Source: Variovorax paradoxus EPS
GTDB lineage: Bacteria > Pseudomonadota > Gammaproteobacteria > Burkholderiales > Burkholderiaceae_C
Direction of reading: 5' to 3'
NCBI RefSeq assembly: GCF_000184745.1
Contig: NC_014931.1
Location: 1 to 64,000, forward strand
DNA: 64,000 nucleotides
Shown: piece after piece, positions 52,422 to 61,931 of the stretch
How the letters are laid out: every line of letters begins with the position of its first letter
Position numbering within the stretch: position 1 is the stretch's first letter
Program-made: the position numbers and the translations under genes
The notes under the pieces: generated by a model
The model's database searches: none
Told to the model about the DNA's origin: nothing
What the model saw: only the letters and a program-made list of their open reading frames with translations

Positions 52422-54380
52422 ATGCTGTACCCCGAAGAATTCGATGTGATCGTCGTCGGCGGTGGCCATGCCGGCACCGAAGCCGCGCTCGCCGCCGCGC
52501 GCATGGGCGCCAAGACGCTGCTGCTCTCCCACAACATCGAGACGCTGGGGCAGATGAGCTGCAACCCGTCGATCGGCGGCATCGGCAAGGGACACCTCGT
52601 GAAAGAGGTCGATGCGCTCGGCGGTGCGATGGCGATTGCCACCGACGAAGCCGGCATCCAGTTCCGCATTCTCAATTCGAGCAAAGGACCGGCGGTGCGC
52701 GCGACCCGCGCCCAGGCCGACCGCGTGCTGTACAAGGCCGCGATTCGCCATCGCCTCGAGAACCAGCCGAATCTCAGCCTCTTTCAGCAAGCGGTCGACG
52801 ACCTGATGGTGGAGGGCGATCGCGTGGTCGGCGCCGTCACCCAGGTGGGCATCGCTTTCCGCGCTCGCACCGTGGTGCTGACGGCGGGCACTTTCCTCGA
52901 TGGCCGCATCCACGTCGGCCTCGACAACTACCAGGCCGGACGCGCCGGTGACCCGCCGGCGATCAGCCTGTCGGCGCGCCTGAAGGAATTGAAGCTGCCG
53001 CAAGGCCGGCTCAAGACCGGCACGCCGCCGCGGCTCGATGGCCGCAGCATCGACTTTTCGAAGTGCACCGAACAACCCGGCGACGGCATGCCGGGTGGGG
53101 CAGGGCCGATGCCTGTGTTCAGCTTCATGGGCCGTGCCGACATGCATCCGCGCCAGATGGCCTGCTGGATCACCCATACCAACGCGCGCACCCACGACAT
53201 TATTCGCTCCGGCTTCGACCGCAGCCCGATGTTCACCGGCAAGATCGACGGCGTCGGGCCGCGCTACTGCCCGAGCGTCGAGGACAAGATCAACCGCTTT
53301 GCCGACAAGGAAAGCCACCAGATCTTTCTCGAGCCCGAAGGCCTGACGACCAACGAGTACTACCCGAATGGGATCTCGACCAGCCTGCCATTCGACATCC
53401 AGTACCAACTGGTGCGCTCGATGCCCGGGCTGGAGAACGCGCACATCCTGCGGCCAGGCTATGCGATCGAGTACGACTACTTCGATCCACGCGAACTCAA
53501 GAGCAGCTTCGAGACCCGCTCGGTGAAGGGCCTGTTCTTCGCCGGGCAGATCAATGGCACAACCGGCTACGAAGAAGCTGCGGCCCAAGGCTTGTTTGCC
53601 GGTATCAATGCCGCACTGCAATGCCGTGGAGAAGACGCCTGGCTGCCGCGCCGCGACGAAGCCTATCTGGGCGTGCTGGTCGATGACCTGATTACCAAGG
53701 GTGTGACCGAGCCGTACCGCATGTTCACCAGCCGCGCCGAGTTCCGGCTTCAGCTGCGCGAGGACAACGCCGACATGCGCCTGACCGAAGCAGGGCGCAA
53801 GCTGGGGCTGGTGGACGATGCGCGCTGGGATGCTTTCAGCCGAAAGCGCGACGCTGTTTCACGTGAAACAGAGCGGCTCAAGTCGATCTGGGTGAACCCG
53901 CGCAACCTGCCAGCCGCCGAGTCCGAGCGCGTGCTGGGCAAGGCCATCGAGCACGAATACAACCTGGCCGACCTTCTGCGCCGGCCCGATGTGAACTACG
54001 AAACACTGATGTCGCTGGACGGCGGGAAGTACAGCGCCAGTTCGGCACTGAGCGAAACCGAGATCGAACAGATCGAGATCTCTGCCAAGTACTCCGGCTA
54101 CATCGAGCGCCAGCATGACGAGGTGGAGCGCGCCGCTCACTTCGAAAACCTGCGTCTGCCTGCGGATTTCGACTATGGGCAAGTCAAGGCATTGAGCTTC
54201 GAAGTGCGCCAGAAGCTGGACAAGCATCGCCCCGAAACGCTGGGCTTGGCCTCGCGCATTTCCGGTGTGACGCCCGCGGCCATCTCGCTTTTGATGATCC
54301 ATTTACGCAAGGGCGGGCACAAAGCCTTCGCCCGTGACGCCGCCACGGAAGCAGCCGCCGAGCCGCAGTCCGCCGAATGA
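52422..54380 (+). CDS. mnmG: tRNA uridine-5-carboxymethylaminomethyl modification enzyme MnmG
   Basis: A 652-residue FAD enzyme from the ATG at 52422 (MLYPEEFDV). The dinucleotide-binding motif is [21 protein letters not shown]; MnmG signatures [17 protein letters not shown] and GTPPRLDGR follow. The C-terminal helical domain binds MnmE. It forms cmnm5U34 in tRNA. The stop overlaps rsmG (ATGA). A perfect parS site lies within the coding sequence. Confidence 0.97.
   Translation: MLYPEEFDVIVVGGGHAGTEAALAAARMGAKTLLLSHNIETLGQMSCNPSIGGIGKGHLVKEVDALGGAMAIATDEAGIQFRILNSSKGPAVRATRAQADRVLYKAAIRHRLENQPNLSLFQQAVDDLMVEGDRVVGAVTQVGIAFRARTVVLTAGTFLDGRIHVGLDNYQAGRAGDPPAISLSARLKELKLPQGRLKTGTPPRLDGRSIDFSKCTEQPGDGMPGGAGPMPVFSFMGRADMHPRQMACWITHTNARTHDIIRSGFDRSPMFTGKIDGVGPRYCPSVEDKINRFADKESHQIFLEPEGLTTNEYYPNGISTSLPFDIQYQLVRSMPGLENAHILRPGYAIEYDYFDPRELKSSFETRSVKGLFFAGQINGTTGYEEAAAQGLFAGINAALQCRGEDAWLPRRDEAYLGVLVDDLITKGVTEPYRMFTSRAEFRLQLREDNADMRLTEAGRKLGLVDDARWDAFSRKRDAVSRETERLKSIWVNPRNLPAAESERVLGKAIEHEYNLADLLRRPDVNYETLMSLDGGKYSASSALSETEIEQIEISAKYSGYIERQHDEVERAAHFENLRLPADFDYGQVKALSFEVRQKLDKHRPETLGLASRISGVTPAAISLLMIHLRKGGHKAFARDAATEAAAEPQSAE
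53855..53870. promoter_or_regulatory. parS centromere site (perfect palindrome)
   Basis: TGTTTCACGTGAAACA, the exact 16-bp ParB-binding consensus, within mnmG and 3.4 kb from parB. Confidence 0.92.
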
Positions 54381-55018
54381 GCGCGCCCATCGATACGCTG
54401 CGCGCTGGCGCAGGAGCGCTTGGGGTCACGTTGTCCGACCGGCAGGGCGAGCAGTTGCTGGCCTACGGCACGCTGATGCTCAAGTGGAACAAGGTCTACA
54501 ACCTGACGGCGGTGCGCGATCCGGCCGGGGTGATGACGCACCATCTGCTCGACAGCCTGGCGGTCATCGCACCGCTGCAGCGGCAATATCCGGAGCAGGG
54601 CAGGTTGCTCGATGTGGGTTCGGGTGCTGGGTTGCCGGGCGTGATCATCGCGATCATGCGGCCCGACATTGACGTGAGTTGCCTGGATGCCGTAGCCAAG
54701 AAGGCAGCCTTCGTTCAGCAAGTAGCTGTCGAACTGGAGCTGCCCAATCTCCGCGGACTGCATGCCCGGGTCGAATTGCTGGAAGGCAGCTACAACGTCA
54801 TCAGCTCGCGGGCCTTCGCTTCGCTACCGGATTTCTTCAATGGCTCGAAGCATTTGCTGCCAGCGGACGGTGTTTGGCTTGCCATGAAGGGCAAGATGCC
54901 CGGCGACGAACTCGCTGTTCTGCCTCCAGAAGTGGCTGTGTTTCACGTGGAACAACTGACGGTTCCAGGCCTCGACGCCGAGCGCTGCATCGTCTGGGCG
55001 CGAAAAGCATCCGTCTGA
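54377..55018 (+). CDS. rsmG: 16S rRNA (guanine527-N7)-methyltransferase RsmG
   Basis: A 213-residue SAM-dependent methyltransferase: [20 protein letters not shown] (motif I), [16 protein letters not shown] and the active-site region [13 protein letters not shown]. Coupled to mnmG by a four-base overlap. It contains a second, near-perfect parS site. Loss in other bacteria causes low-level streptomycin resistance. Confidence 0.95.
   Translation: MSAPIDTLRAGAGALGVTLSDRQGEQLLAYGTLMLKWNKVYNLTAVRDPAGVMTHHLLDSLAVIAPLQRQYPEQGRLLDVGSGAGLPGVIIAIMRPDIDVSCLDAVAKKAAFVQQVAVELELPNLRGLHARVELLEGSYNVISSRAFASLPDFFNGSKHLLPADGVWLAMKGKMPGDELAVLPPEVAVFHVEQLTVPGLDAERCIVWARKASV
54939..54954. promoter_or_regulatory. 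Near-perfect parS site
   Basis: TGTTTCACGTGGAACA, one base off the palindromic consensus, within rsmG and 1.1 kb from the first site. Confidence 0.8.
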
Positions 55019-55132
55019 TTCCGTAAAAGATGCGCCGCCGCCGGCAAAAGCCGGCGCCCGAACGGCCCTCCGCGCGCTGGCCTCGCTTAGACTCGACGCC
55101 TCCCCTTGGCTCTCTTCTTCGAGGCAAATTCC

Positions 55133-55747
55133 ATGTTTGGCATCGCTGACTACGGCGCATTTGTCGTCGCCATCATCCTGTTCCTCCTGATTCCCGGCCC
55201 GGGCAATCTGGCGCTGATCACCTCGACCAGCAAAGGCGGAATTCGCGGTGGATTGGCAGCGACGACGGGTCTGATCGTCGGCGACCAGTGCCTTTTGTGG
55301 GCCGCGGTGGCGGGCGTGTCGGCGGTTTTGGCCGCTTACCCGACCGCATTCAAAGCGGTGCAATGGCTGGGCGCCGCCTATCTGGCGTGGCTCGGCTTCA
55401 AGATGCTGCTCGCCAAGCCGGGCTCGGCCCCGATCCTCAACATCAAGCCGGGTCACTTTTTCCGCCAGGCGTTCATGATCACCTTGCTGAACCCGAAGGC
55501 CATCGTCTTCTACATGGCGTTCTTCCCGCTGTTCGTCGATCCGGCACGGCATCAAGGCCTGATCACTTTCGGCGCGATGGCAGTCACGATTGCAGCGCTG
55601 ACTTTCCTCTACGGCCTGACCTCGACGCTGCTCACGCACTTCCTTGCCGAGCGCATCCGTGCCAATCGCCGCATCTCCGGCACGCTCGAAAAGCTGGCCG
55701 GCGTTTTCCTGATCGCCTTTGGCGTCAAGCTCGCGATCTCGCGCTGA
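55133..55747 (+). CDS. LysE/RhtB family amino-acid exporter
   Basis: A 204-residue inner-membrane protein from the ATG at 55133. Six hydrophobic helices, with the LysE pattern IPGPGNLALITSTSKGGIRGGLAATTG and NPKAIVFYMAFFP. It exports amino acids or homoserine lactone-like compounds; the substrate is unknown. It lies between rsmG and parA on the same strand. A CGCCGGC-AAAA-GCCGGCG hairpin (55039-55056) precedes it. Confidence 0.9.
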   Translation: MFGIADYGAFVVAIILFLLIPGPGNLALITSTSKGGIRGGLAATTGLIVGDQCLLWAAVAGVSAVLAAYPTAFKAVQWLGAAYLAWLGFKMLLAKPGSAPILNIKPGHFFRQAFMITLLNPKAIVFYMAFFPLFVDPARHQGLITFGAMAVTIAALTFLYGLTSTLLTHFLAERIRANRRISGTLEKLAGVFLIAFGVKLAISR

Positions 55748-55765
55748 CCGATTCTCTGAACTGAC

Positions 55766-56680
55766 ATGGCCAAGATTTTCTGTATTGCCAACCAAAAGGG
55801 CGGCGTCGGCAAGACCACCACCACCGTCAACCTCGCCGCCGGACTGGCCAAGGTGGGGCAGCGGGTGCTGATGATCGACCTCGATCCCCAGGGCAATGCG
55901 ACCATGGGTTCGGGCATCGACAAGCGCGAGCTGGAGTTGACGGTGTACGACGTGTTGCTCGAATCGGCTTCCGTTGCCGAGGCGCGCGTCAAGGCCGACA
56001 AGCTGGTGGAAGGCGGTTGCGGCTACGACGTGCTGGGCGCCAACCGCGAACTGGCCGGCGCCGAAGTGGAAATGGTGGCGCTCGACCGCCGCGAAAAACG
56101 CCTCCGCACCGCATTGGCGGCCGTCGGTGCCGAGTACGACTTCGTGCTGATCGACTGCCCGCCGAGCCTGAGCCTGCTCACGCTCAACGGCCTGTGCGCC
56201 GCCCACGGCGTGATCGTTCCGATGCAGTGCGAGTACTTCGCGCTCGAAGGGCTGACCGATCTGGTCAACACCATCAAGCAGGTGCACGCCAACCTCAACA
56301 AGAACCTGCAGATCATCGGCCTGCTGCGCGTGATGTTCGATCCGCGCATCACGCTGCAGCAGCATGTGAGCGAGCAGCTCAAGTCCCACTTCGGCGACAA
56401 GGTGTTCGACACGGTGATCCCGCGCAATGTGCGGCTGGCCGAGGCGCCGAGCTACGGCCTGCCGGGCGTGGTGTTCGATCCGGCTGCACGGGGCAGCCAG
56501 GCGTTCATTGCTTTTGCGCAGGAGTTGGTCGAGAAATTGCCGCCTGCGAGCGCGTTCGCTTCTGGTGCTGTCGCGCCGCCGATCGCCCCGGTCGACCGCA
56601 TGGCGCCTGACCTCGCCATTCCCGAGGACGTGCTGGCACCCGCGCCTGCATCCGATGCCACCCCTGAAAAAAGCCTCTGA
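55766..56680 (+). CDS. parA: Chromosome-partitioning ATPase ParA (Soj)
   Basis: A 304-residue protein with the deviant Walker A KGGVGKTT (11-18), IDLDPQGNAT and IDCPPSLSLLT. No N-terminal DNA-binding extension, as in chromosomal ParA. The C-terminal tail of about 40 residues is Pro/Ala-rich and longer than usual. It works with ParB and the parS sites 1-2 kb upstream to move the origins. A hydrolase gene separates it from parB. Confidence 0.96.
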   Translation: MAKIFCIANQKGGVGKTTTTVNLAAGLAKVGQRVLMIDLDPQGNATMGSGIDKRELELTVYDVLLESASVAEARVKADKLVEGGCGYDVLGANRELAGAEVEMVALDRREKRLRTALAAVGAEYDFVLIDCPPSLSLLTLNGLCAAHGVIVPMQCEYFALEGLTDLVNTIKQVHANLNKNLQIIGLLRVMFDPRITLQQHVSEQLKSHFGDKVFDTVIPRNVRLAEAPSYGLPGVVFDPAARGSQAFIAFAQELVEKLPPASAFASGAVAPPIAPVDRMAPDLAIPEDVLAPAPASDATPEKSL

Positions 56681-56703
56681 CGCCTGCCCCGAATCGGCAC
56701 GGC

Positions 56704-56720
56704 GCTATCAAGTTCGTAGC
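56704..56720. repeat. Imperfect GCTA...TAGC palindrome
   Basis: A GCTA / TAGC pair around a 9-base centre, a degenerate member of the GCTAT family. It ends two bases before the hydrolase ATG and so may affect its translation. Confidence 0.4.
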
Positions 56721-56722
56721 AA

Positions 56723-57268
56723 ATGACAGTTTCCCGCATCCTGCTGCTGCCGGGTTGGCAGAACAGCGGCCCCGGCCATTGGCAGACCATTTGGGAGTCG
56801 ATCCATGGCGATCGCCGTGTCGAGCAACACGACTGGATGCGCCCGCTGCGCGGTGACTGGTCTGCGCGACTTGAAGAAGAAGTGCTGGCGGCCCCCGGGC
56901 CGGTGGCCTTTGCGGCGCACAGCCTCGGCTGCATCCTCGTCGCGGCCTGGGCCGCGCATTCGCGCAACACGCACAAAGTAGCCGGCGCATTGCTGGTGGC
57001 GCCTGGCGATGTGGAGCGTGAGGATCTTCGGCAACTGATTCCGGGCTGGGCGCCGATCGTGCGCCAGCCGCTGCCTTTCTCCTCGGTGCTGATCGCCGCG
57101 AACGACGACCCTTACTGCGAAGCCTCGCGCTCGCGGCAACTGGCCAAGGACTGGGGCGCACGCTTCATCGACGCCGGCAAGGGCGGCCACCTGAACGCCG
57201 AATCCGGCCTGGGCGACTGGCCCGAAGGCCGGCAACTTCTGAACGACATTTCGAAAGACAAGAACTGA
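56723..57268 (+). CDS. RBBP9/YdeN-type alpha/beta hydrolase
   Basis: A 181-residue serine hydrolase: LLPGWQNSGPGHWQ, nucleophile Ser in FAAHSLGC, Asp in AANDDPYC and His in GGHLNAESGLGDWPEG, all family landmarks. The stop overlaps the parB start (TGATG). A role in partitioning is not known; it is probably a passenger of the operon. The start lies directly after a degenerate palindrome. Confidence 0.9.
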   Translation: MTVSRILLLPGWQNSGPGHWQTIWESIHGDRRVEQHDWMRPLRGDWSARLEEEVLAAPGPVAFAAHSLGCILVAAWAAHSRNTHKVAGALLVAPGDVEREDLRQLIPGWAPIVRQPLPFSSVLIAANDDPYCEASRSRQLAKDWGARFIDAGKGGHLNAESGLGDWPEGRQLLNDISKDKN

Positions 57269-58209
57269 TGGCGACCAAGAAACCCAAGGGCCTCGGCCGC
57301 GGCCTCGAAGCGCTGCTCGGCCCGACGGCCGCACCCGCCGCCGACCACGGCAACTCGGGAACGGAAGAGGGCGCCGCGCCGCCGAACCCGACCACGCTGA
57401 TGCTCGACCAGATGGTGGCCGGCGTCTACCAGCCGCGCACGCGCATGGACGAAGGCGCGCTCTACGAGTTGGCCGAGAGCATCAAGGTGCAGGGCATCAT
57501 GCAGCCGATCCTGGTGCGCCGGCTCGATGCCGAATCGGCGGCCGCCAAGAACGCCGAGTACGAAATCATCGCGGGCGAACGGCGCTTCCGAGCCGCCAAG
57601 CTGGCGGGCCTGGAGAGCGTGCCGGTGCTGGTGCGCGACGTGCCCAACGAGGCCGCAGCGGCGATGTCGCTGATCGAGAACATCCAGCGTGAAGACCTCA
57701 ACCCGCTCGAAGAGGCTCAAGGCCTGCAACGCCTGGTCGCCGAGTTTGGGCTCACTCACGAAATGGCGGCGCAGGCCGTGGGCCGCTCGCGCAGCGCGGC
57801 CAGCAACCTGTTGCGCCTCTTGAACCTGGCCGAACCCGCGCAGCAGATGCTGATGGCCGGAGACATCGACATGGGCCACGCCCGCGCGCTGCTCTCCTTG
57901 GACCGCGGCACGCAGATCACGGCCGCCAACCAGATTGCCGCCAAGAAGATGTCGGTGCGCGAGACCGAGGCGCTGGTGAAGAAGCTCGCCGCCGAGTTCA
58001 CCTTGACGCCGTCCCGCCGCGGCAACAGCGGCGAGAAGTCGCGCGATCTGCAGCGAGTGGAAGAAGAGCTGGCCGACCTGCTCACCGCCGAGGTCGAGGT
58101 GCGCATCAAGAAGCGCACGAAGCGCGGCGAAAGCGGCGAGCTCGCGATCCATTTCGGCTCCATCGAAGCGCTGAACGGATTGATCGAACGCATCCGCCGA
58201 ACGGCCTAG
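57268..58209 (+). CDS. parB: Chromosome-partitioning protein ParB (Spo0J)
   Basis: A 313-residue protein. N-terminal ParA-interacting segment KKPKGLGRGLEALLG, ParB/Srx CTPase domain with GERRFRAAKLAG and IENIQREDLNPLEEA, a helix-turn-helix (MAAQAVGRSRSAASNLLRLL) and a C-terminal dimerisation domain. It loads at parS and spreads along DNA. Confidence 0.97.
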   Translation: MATKKPKGLGRGLEALLGPTAAPAADHGNSGTEEGAAPPNPTTLMLDQMVAGVYQPRTRMDEGALYELAESIKVQGIMQPILVRRLDAESAAAKNAEYEIIAGERRFRAAKLAGLESVPVLVRDVPNEAAAAMSLIENIQREDLNPLEEAQGLQRLVAEFGLTHEMAAQAVGRSRSAASNLLRLLNLAEPAQQMLMAGDIDMGHARALLSLDRGTQITAANQIAAKKMSVRETEALVKKLAAEFTLTPSRRGNSGEKSRDLQRVEEELADLLTAEVEVRIKKRTKRGESGELAIHFGSIEALNGLIERIRRTA

Positions 58210-58239
58210 TTTTGAAATCGGGATGGGTCGTTCGTTCGA

Positions 58240-58269
58240 TTGATAACTGCAATCCTTTGCGCGTATCCT
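58240..58269 (+). promoter_or_regulatory. Candidate promoter of the CsgG-like gene
   Basis: TTGATA (58240-58245) and TATCCT (58264-58269) with an 18-base spacer, 61 bases upstream of the start codon. Confidence 0.4.
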
Positions 58270-58329
58270 CGGCTGAATTTGTTAACTAATGTCTCTGACA
58301 ATATCTCTGAAACAAGAGGGAGCCCGATC

Positions 58330-59223
58330 ATGAAGTTCACCCAATTCCCACTCGCGGCCATCGCCGTCGGCGCGCTTCTCCTCACCGGTTGCGCCGCCAC
58401 CGACATGCAGATGGGCAGCCAGTCGGCCAAGACCATGGCCACCGGCAGCGCCGCCGGTTCGGCCACCGCCGGCGAGAGCAGCCAGCTCGAGCGCTGCGAA
58501 TCGCCGCTCGGCACGGTGTCGCTGATCGAGAACCAGAGCGCGGGCTGGTACACCATCCTCACCGGCGAATACCGCCTGCCGCCTACTGCAAATCTGTTGC
58601 GTTTGCTGGTGCAGCAGTCGAACTGCTTCATCGTGGTCGAGCGCGGCGCGGCCGGCATGAACGCCATGACGCGCGAGCGCGCACTGCAGCAGTCGGGTGA
58701 AATGCGCGGCGGCAGCAATTTCGGCCGCGGCCAAATGGTCGCTTCCGACTACGGCCTGTCCCCCGAGATCGTGTTCAGCAACAGCGATGCCGGCGGCATC
58801 GGCGGCGCACTCGGCGGCTTGGTGGGTGGCGGCCGTGGCCGTGCGCTCGCAGCCATCGGCGGCAGCATGCAGACCAAGGAAGCCAGCGCGCTCCTGACCC
58901 TCATCGACAACCGCTCGGGCGTGCAGGTTGCAGCCTCCGAAGGCAGCGCCTCCAAGACCGACTTCGGCGCCTTCGGTGGACTGGCCGGGCGCAGCGGCGC
59001 CGGTGGCCTCGGCGGCTACACCAACACGGCGCAGGGCAAGGTGATTGCTGCCGCGTTCATGGACGCCTTCAACCAGATGGTTCGTTCGCTGCGCAACTAC
59101 AAGGCGCAGACGGTGCGTGGCCAGGGCCTCGGCGGCGGCGGCCGTCTCGGCGTCGATGGCGGTGCGGCACCTTCGCAGACTTATGTGCCGCCAGAGCAGG
59201 CGCCGGCGCGTCGCCGCAAGTAA
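58330..59223 (+). CDS. CsgG-like outer-membrane lipoprotein
   Basis: A 297-residue protein from the ATG at 58330, with AGAGGGAG upstream. Lipobox LLTGC puts the lipidated Cys at 21. A CsgG-like domain (about 75-260) includes a QQSNCFIVVERGAAGMNAMTRE stretch and an amphipathic C-terminal region, and there are several Gly-rich runs. CsgG family proteins form secretion pores or bind LPS. No curli genes are nearby, so the client is unknown. Confidence 0.8.
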   Translation: MKFTQFPLAAIAVGALLLTGCAATDMQMGSQSAKTMATGSAAGSATAGESSQLERCESPLGTVSLIENQSAGWYTILTGEYRLPPTANLLRLLVQQSNCFIVVERGAAGMNAMTRERALQQSGEMRGGSNFGRGQMVASDYGLSPEIVFSNSDAGGIGGALGGLVGGGRGRALAAIGGSMQTKEASALLTLIDNRSGVQVAASEGSASKTDFGAFGGLAGRSGAGGLGGYTNTAQGKVIAAAFMDAFNQMVRSLRNYKAQTVRGQGLGGGGRLGVDGGAAPSQTYVPPEQAPARRRK

Positions 59224-59250
59224 GCAAGGACAGTCGGCCTTTGGGCCACT

Positions 59251-59287
59251 AAAAAGCCCGGCGCTCTCGCGAGCCGCCGGGCTTTTT
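59251..59287. terminator. Bidirectional terminator
   Basis: A perfect 13-bp stem, AAAAAGCCCGGCG / CGCCGGGCTTTTT, with an 11-base loop, between the convergent CsgG-like and FAD-oxidase genes. Confidence 0.9.
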
Positions 59288-59306
59288 CATGTGTGACCGG
59301 GATCGA

Positions 59307-60731
59307 TCAGAGGCTGAAGATCTTCCCCGGATTCATGATGTTCTTCGGGTCGAGCGCACGCTTGATCGTGCGCATCATGTCGATGGCGCCGACACCCGCC
59401 TCGGTCACCAGGAAGTCCATCTTGTGCAGCCCCACGCCGTGCTCGCCGGTGCAGGTGCCTTCGAGCGCCAGCGCGCGCGTCACGAGGGCGTGGTTCAGCG
59501 CTTCGGCCTTCACGCGCTCTTCGGGGACATTCGGGTCCAGCAGATAGCCGAAGTGGAAATTGCCGTCGCCCACGTGGCCGACGAGGAAGTAGGGGATGCC
59601 GCTCGCATCGGCCTCGGCCACCGAATCGAGCAGGCAATCGGCCAGGCGCGAGATCGGCACGCAGGTGTCGGTCGAGATCACGCGGCAGCCCGGCCGCGAC
59701 TGCACCGCAGCGAAATAACTGTTGTGCCGCGCAGTCCACAGGCGCGTGCGTTCTTCCGGCGTGCTGGCCCATTCGAAAGCGTTGCCGCCATGGCCGCTCG
59801 CGAGTTCCTGCACCGTCTCGGCCTGCTCTTTCACGCCGGCGGGCGAGCCGTGGAATTCCATCAGCAGCATCGGCTCTTCGCGCAGGTTCAGCTTGGCGTA
59901 GGCGTTCACCATGCGCACCGTGTTCACGTCGATCAGTTCCACGCGCGCAATCGGCACGCCGAGCTGGATCGTCTCGATGGTGGTGCGCACCGCGGCCTCG
60001 ATGCTCGGGAACGAGCAGATGGCGGCCGACACGGCTTCGGGCAGCGGGTAGATGCGCAGCGTGACCTCGGTGACCACGCCCAGCGTGCCTTCGCTGCCCA
60101 CCATGAGGCGCGTGAGGTCGTAGCCGGCCGAAGACTTCTTCGCGCGCGTGCCGGTGCGGATGACTTCACCCGCGGCCGTCACCACTTCGAGCGCCAGCAC
60201 GTTCTCGCGCATCGTGCCGTAGCGCACCGCGTTCGTGCCGCTCGCGCGCGTGGCCGTCATGCCGCCGATGGAAGCGTCCGCGCCCGGATCGATGGGGAAG
60301 AACAGGCCCGTGCTCTTGATCTCTTCGTTCAGTTGCTTCCTCGTCACGCCCGGCTGCACCGTCACAGTGAGGTCGTCGGCGTTGATCGACAGCACCTTGT
60401 TCATGCGCGACACGTCGATGCTGATGCCGCCCTGCACCGCGAGCAGGTGGCCTTCGAGCGAGGAGCCGACGCCGAAGGGAATGACCGGCACGCTGTGCTC
60501 GCTCGCGAGCTTCACGGCATCGGCCACGTCCTGCGTGCTCTCGGCGAACACCACGGCCGAGGGCGGCGGTGCATCGAACGAAGACTCGTCGCGCCCGTGT
60601 TGCGTGCGCACCGCCATCGCCGTGGAACAGTTGGCGCCGAAGCGTGCCTTCAGCCCGTCGATGAGGCTGGCTGGGACGTCGCGCAGATGAAGCGCCGGCA
60701 TCAGGTGCGAGGTTTGGGTCGGGGCGTTCAT
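59307..60731 (-). CDS. FAD-linked D-lactate dehydrogenase/glycolate oxidase family protein
   Basis: A 474-residue protein from the ATG at 60731, with AGGAG upstream. The FAD-binding PCMH domain has PFGVGSSLEGH, DPGADASIGGMTATRASGT and GSEGTLGVVTEVTL. The C-terminal oxidase domain carries the metal/substrate histidines in GHVGDGNFH and TCTGEHGVGLHK. It resembles cytochrome-type D-lactate dehydrogenases (LDHD). Monocistronic. Confidence 0.88.
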   Translation of the reverse strand: MNAPTQTSHLMPALHLRDVPASLIDGLKARFGANCSTAMAVRTQHGRDESSFDAPPPSAVVFAESTQDVADAVKLASEHSVPVIPFGVGSSLEGHLLAVQGGISIDVSRMNKVLSINADDLTVTVQPGVTRKQLNEEIKSTGLFFPIDPGADASIGGMTATRASGTNAVRYGTMRENVLALEVVTAAGEVIRTGTRAKKSSAGYDLTRLMVGSEGTLGVVTEVTLRIYPLPEAVSAAICSFPSIEAAVRTTIETIQLGVPIARVELIDVNTVRMVNAYAKLNLREEPMLLMEFHGSPAGVKEQAETVQELASGHGGNAFEWASTPEERTRLWTARHNSYFAAVQSRPGCRVISTDTCVPISRLADCLLDSVAEADASGIPYFLVGHVGDGNFHFGYLLDPNVPEERVKAEALNHALVTRALALEGTCTGEHGVGLHKMDFLVTEAGVGAIDMMRTIKRALDPKNIMNPGKIFSL

Positions 60732-60810
60732 CGGACTTCTCCTGAGGGGCAATGAGGGCAGGGGGGAAGGCCATTTTACGGAGCGAGCACCATAATGCGC
60801 TTCGGAAAAA

Positions 60811-61314
60811 ATGATGAACCCCACGACCCTCAGCGCCCTCGCGGCCTTCCCCGCGCAACTGGAGGCCCACTACGCCGCCGTTCCCGAAGCCTTCAGGCAT
60901 TGGGTGCCGCCTTCGTGGGAGGGCGTGCCCAGCGAGGCCTTCACCGCCATCGAGCAGCTCTGCCATGTGCGCGACATCGAGATCGAGGGCTACCACGTGC
61001 GCTTTCGCCGCACGCTCTCGGAAGATCGCCCGACGCTGGCCTCGATCGACAGCGAACCGCTCGCCATCGAGCGCAACTACGGCGCCGCCGATGCGAAGCA
61101 GGTGCTGGCCGATTTCCGTCTCGCACGCGTGCAGACGATGGAGATCGTCTCGAGCCTGACCGACGCGCAACTCGCGCGCACGGCCGTCTTCGAAGGCTAC
61201 GGCCCGCTCACCATGCGAAGCCTCATCCACTATCTCTGCAGCCACGACCAGCAGCATCTGGCAGGTCTGCAATGGCTGGCCGGCAAGATCGACGCATCGA
61301 CCGTCCCCGCATAA
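60811..61314 (+). CDS. DinB family protein
   Basis: A 167-residue four-helix protein. The three metal-binding His of the DinB/YfiT fold are visible in EQLCHVRDIE and CSHDQQHLAG. Relatives include bacillithiol and mycothiol S-transferases; here the thiol partner is unknown. The ATG is either 60811 or 60814. The next gene starts 14 bases after the stop. Confidence 0.85.
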   Translation: MMNPTTLSALAAFPAQLEAHYAAVPEAFRHWVPPSWEGVPSEAFTAIEQLCHVRDIEIEGYHVRFRRTLSEDRPTLASIDSEPLAIERNYGAADAKQVLADFRLARVQTMEIVSSLTDAQLARTAVFEGYGPLTMRSLIHYLCSHDQQHLAGLQWLAGKIDASTVPA

Positions 61315-61328
61315 CCAGGAGCGCGCCC

Positions 61329-61931
61329 ATGGGCAACCGACTTTCCCAGATCGCCACCCGCACCGGCGACGACGGCACCACCGGCCTCGGCGACAACACC
61401 CGCGTGCCCAAGGACCATCTGCGCGTGCATGCGATGGGCGACGTGGACGAGCTCAACTCGCAGATCGGCGTGCTGCTCTGCGAACCCATGCCCGAGGCCG
61501 TGCGCGAGCTGCTGGTCGATGTGCAGCACCAGCTCTTCAACCTCGGCGGCGAACTCTCGATGCCCGGTTTCACGTTGCTCAAGCCCGAAGCGCTGCTGCA
61601 GCTGGACAACGCGCTGGCCGATCACAACGCCGCCTTGCCGCGCCTGGCCGAATTCATCCTGCCCGCCGGCACGCGCGCCGCCTCGCTCGCGCACGTGTGC
61701 CGCACGGTGGCGCGGCGGGCCGAGCGCGCAGTGGTGGCGCTCGGTGCCACCGCGGAACTCAACGACGCATTGCGCCAGTACCTCAACCGGCTCAGCGACC
61801 TGCTCTTCGTGCTCGCGCGCGTGCTCAACCGCATGGATGGCGGCGACGACGTGTACTGGAAGAGCGAGCGCATGGCGCGCGCGGCCGCTGATGCGAATGT
61901 CGCCAACGACGAAGAAGGAAGCCCGTCATGA
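61329..61931 (+). CDS. PduO-type cob(I)yrinic acid a,c-diamide adenosyltransferase
   Basis: A 200-residue adenosyltransferase. The ATP-binding motif TRTGDDGTTGLGDN is at the N-terminus; the family signatures VCRTVARRAERAVVAL and LNRLSDLLFVLARVLN follow. It makes the 5'-deoxyadenosyl form of cobalamin. The stop overlaps the next start (ATGA). It lies downstream of dinB, probably co-transcribed. Confidence 0.93.
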   Translation: MGNRLSQIATRTGDDGTTGLGDNTRVPKDHLRVHAMGDVDELNSQIGVLLCEPMPEAVRELLVDVQHQLFNLGGELSMPGFTLLKPEALLQLDNALADHNAALPRLAEFILPAGTRAASLAHVCRTVARRAERAVVALGATAELNDALRQYLNRLSDLLFVLARVLNRMDGGDDVYWKSERMARAAADANVANDEEGSPS

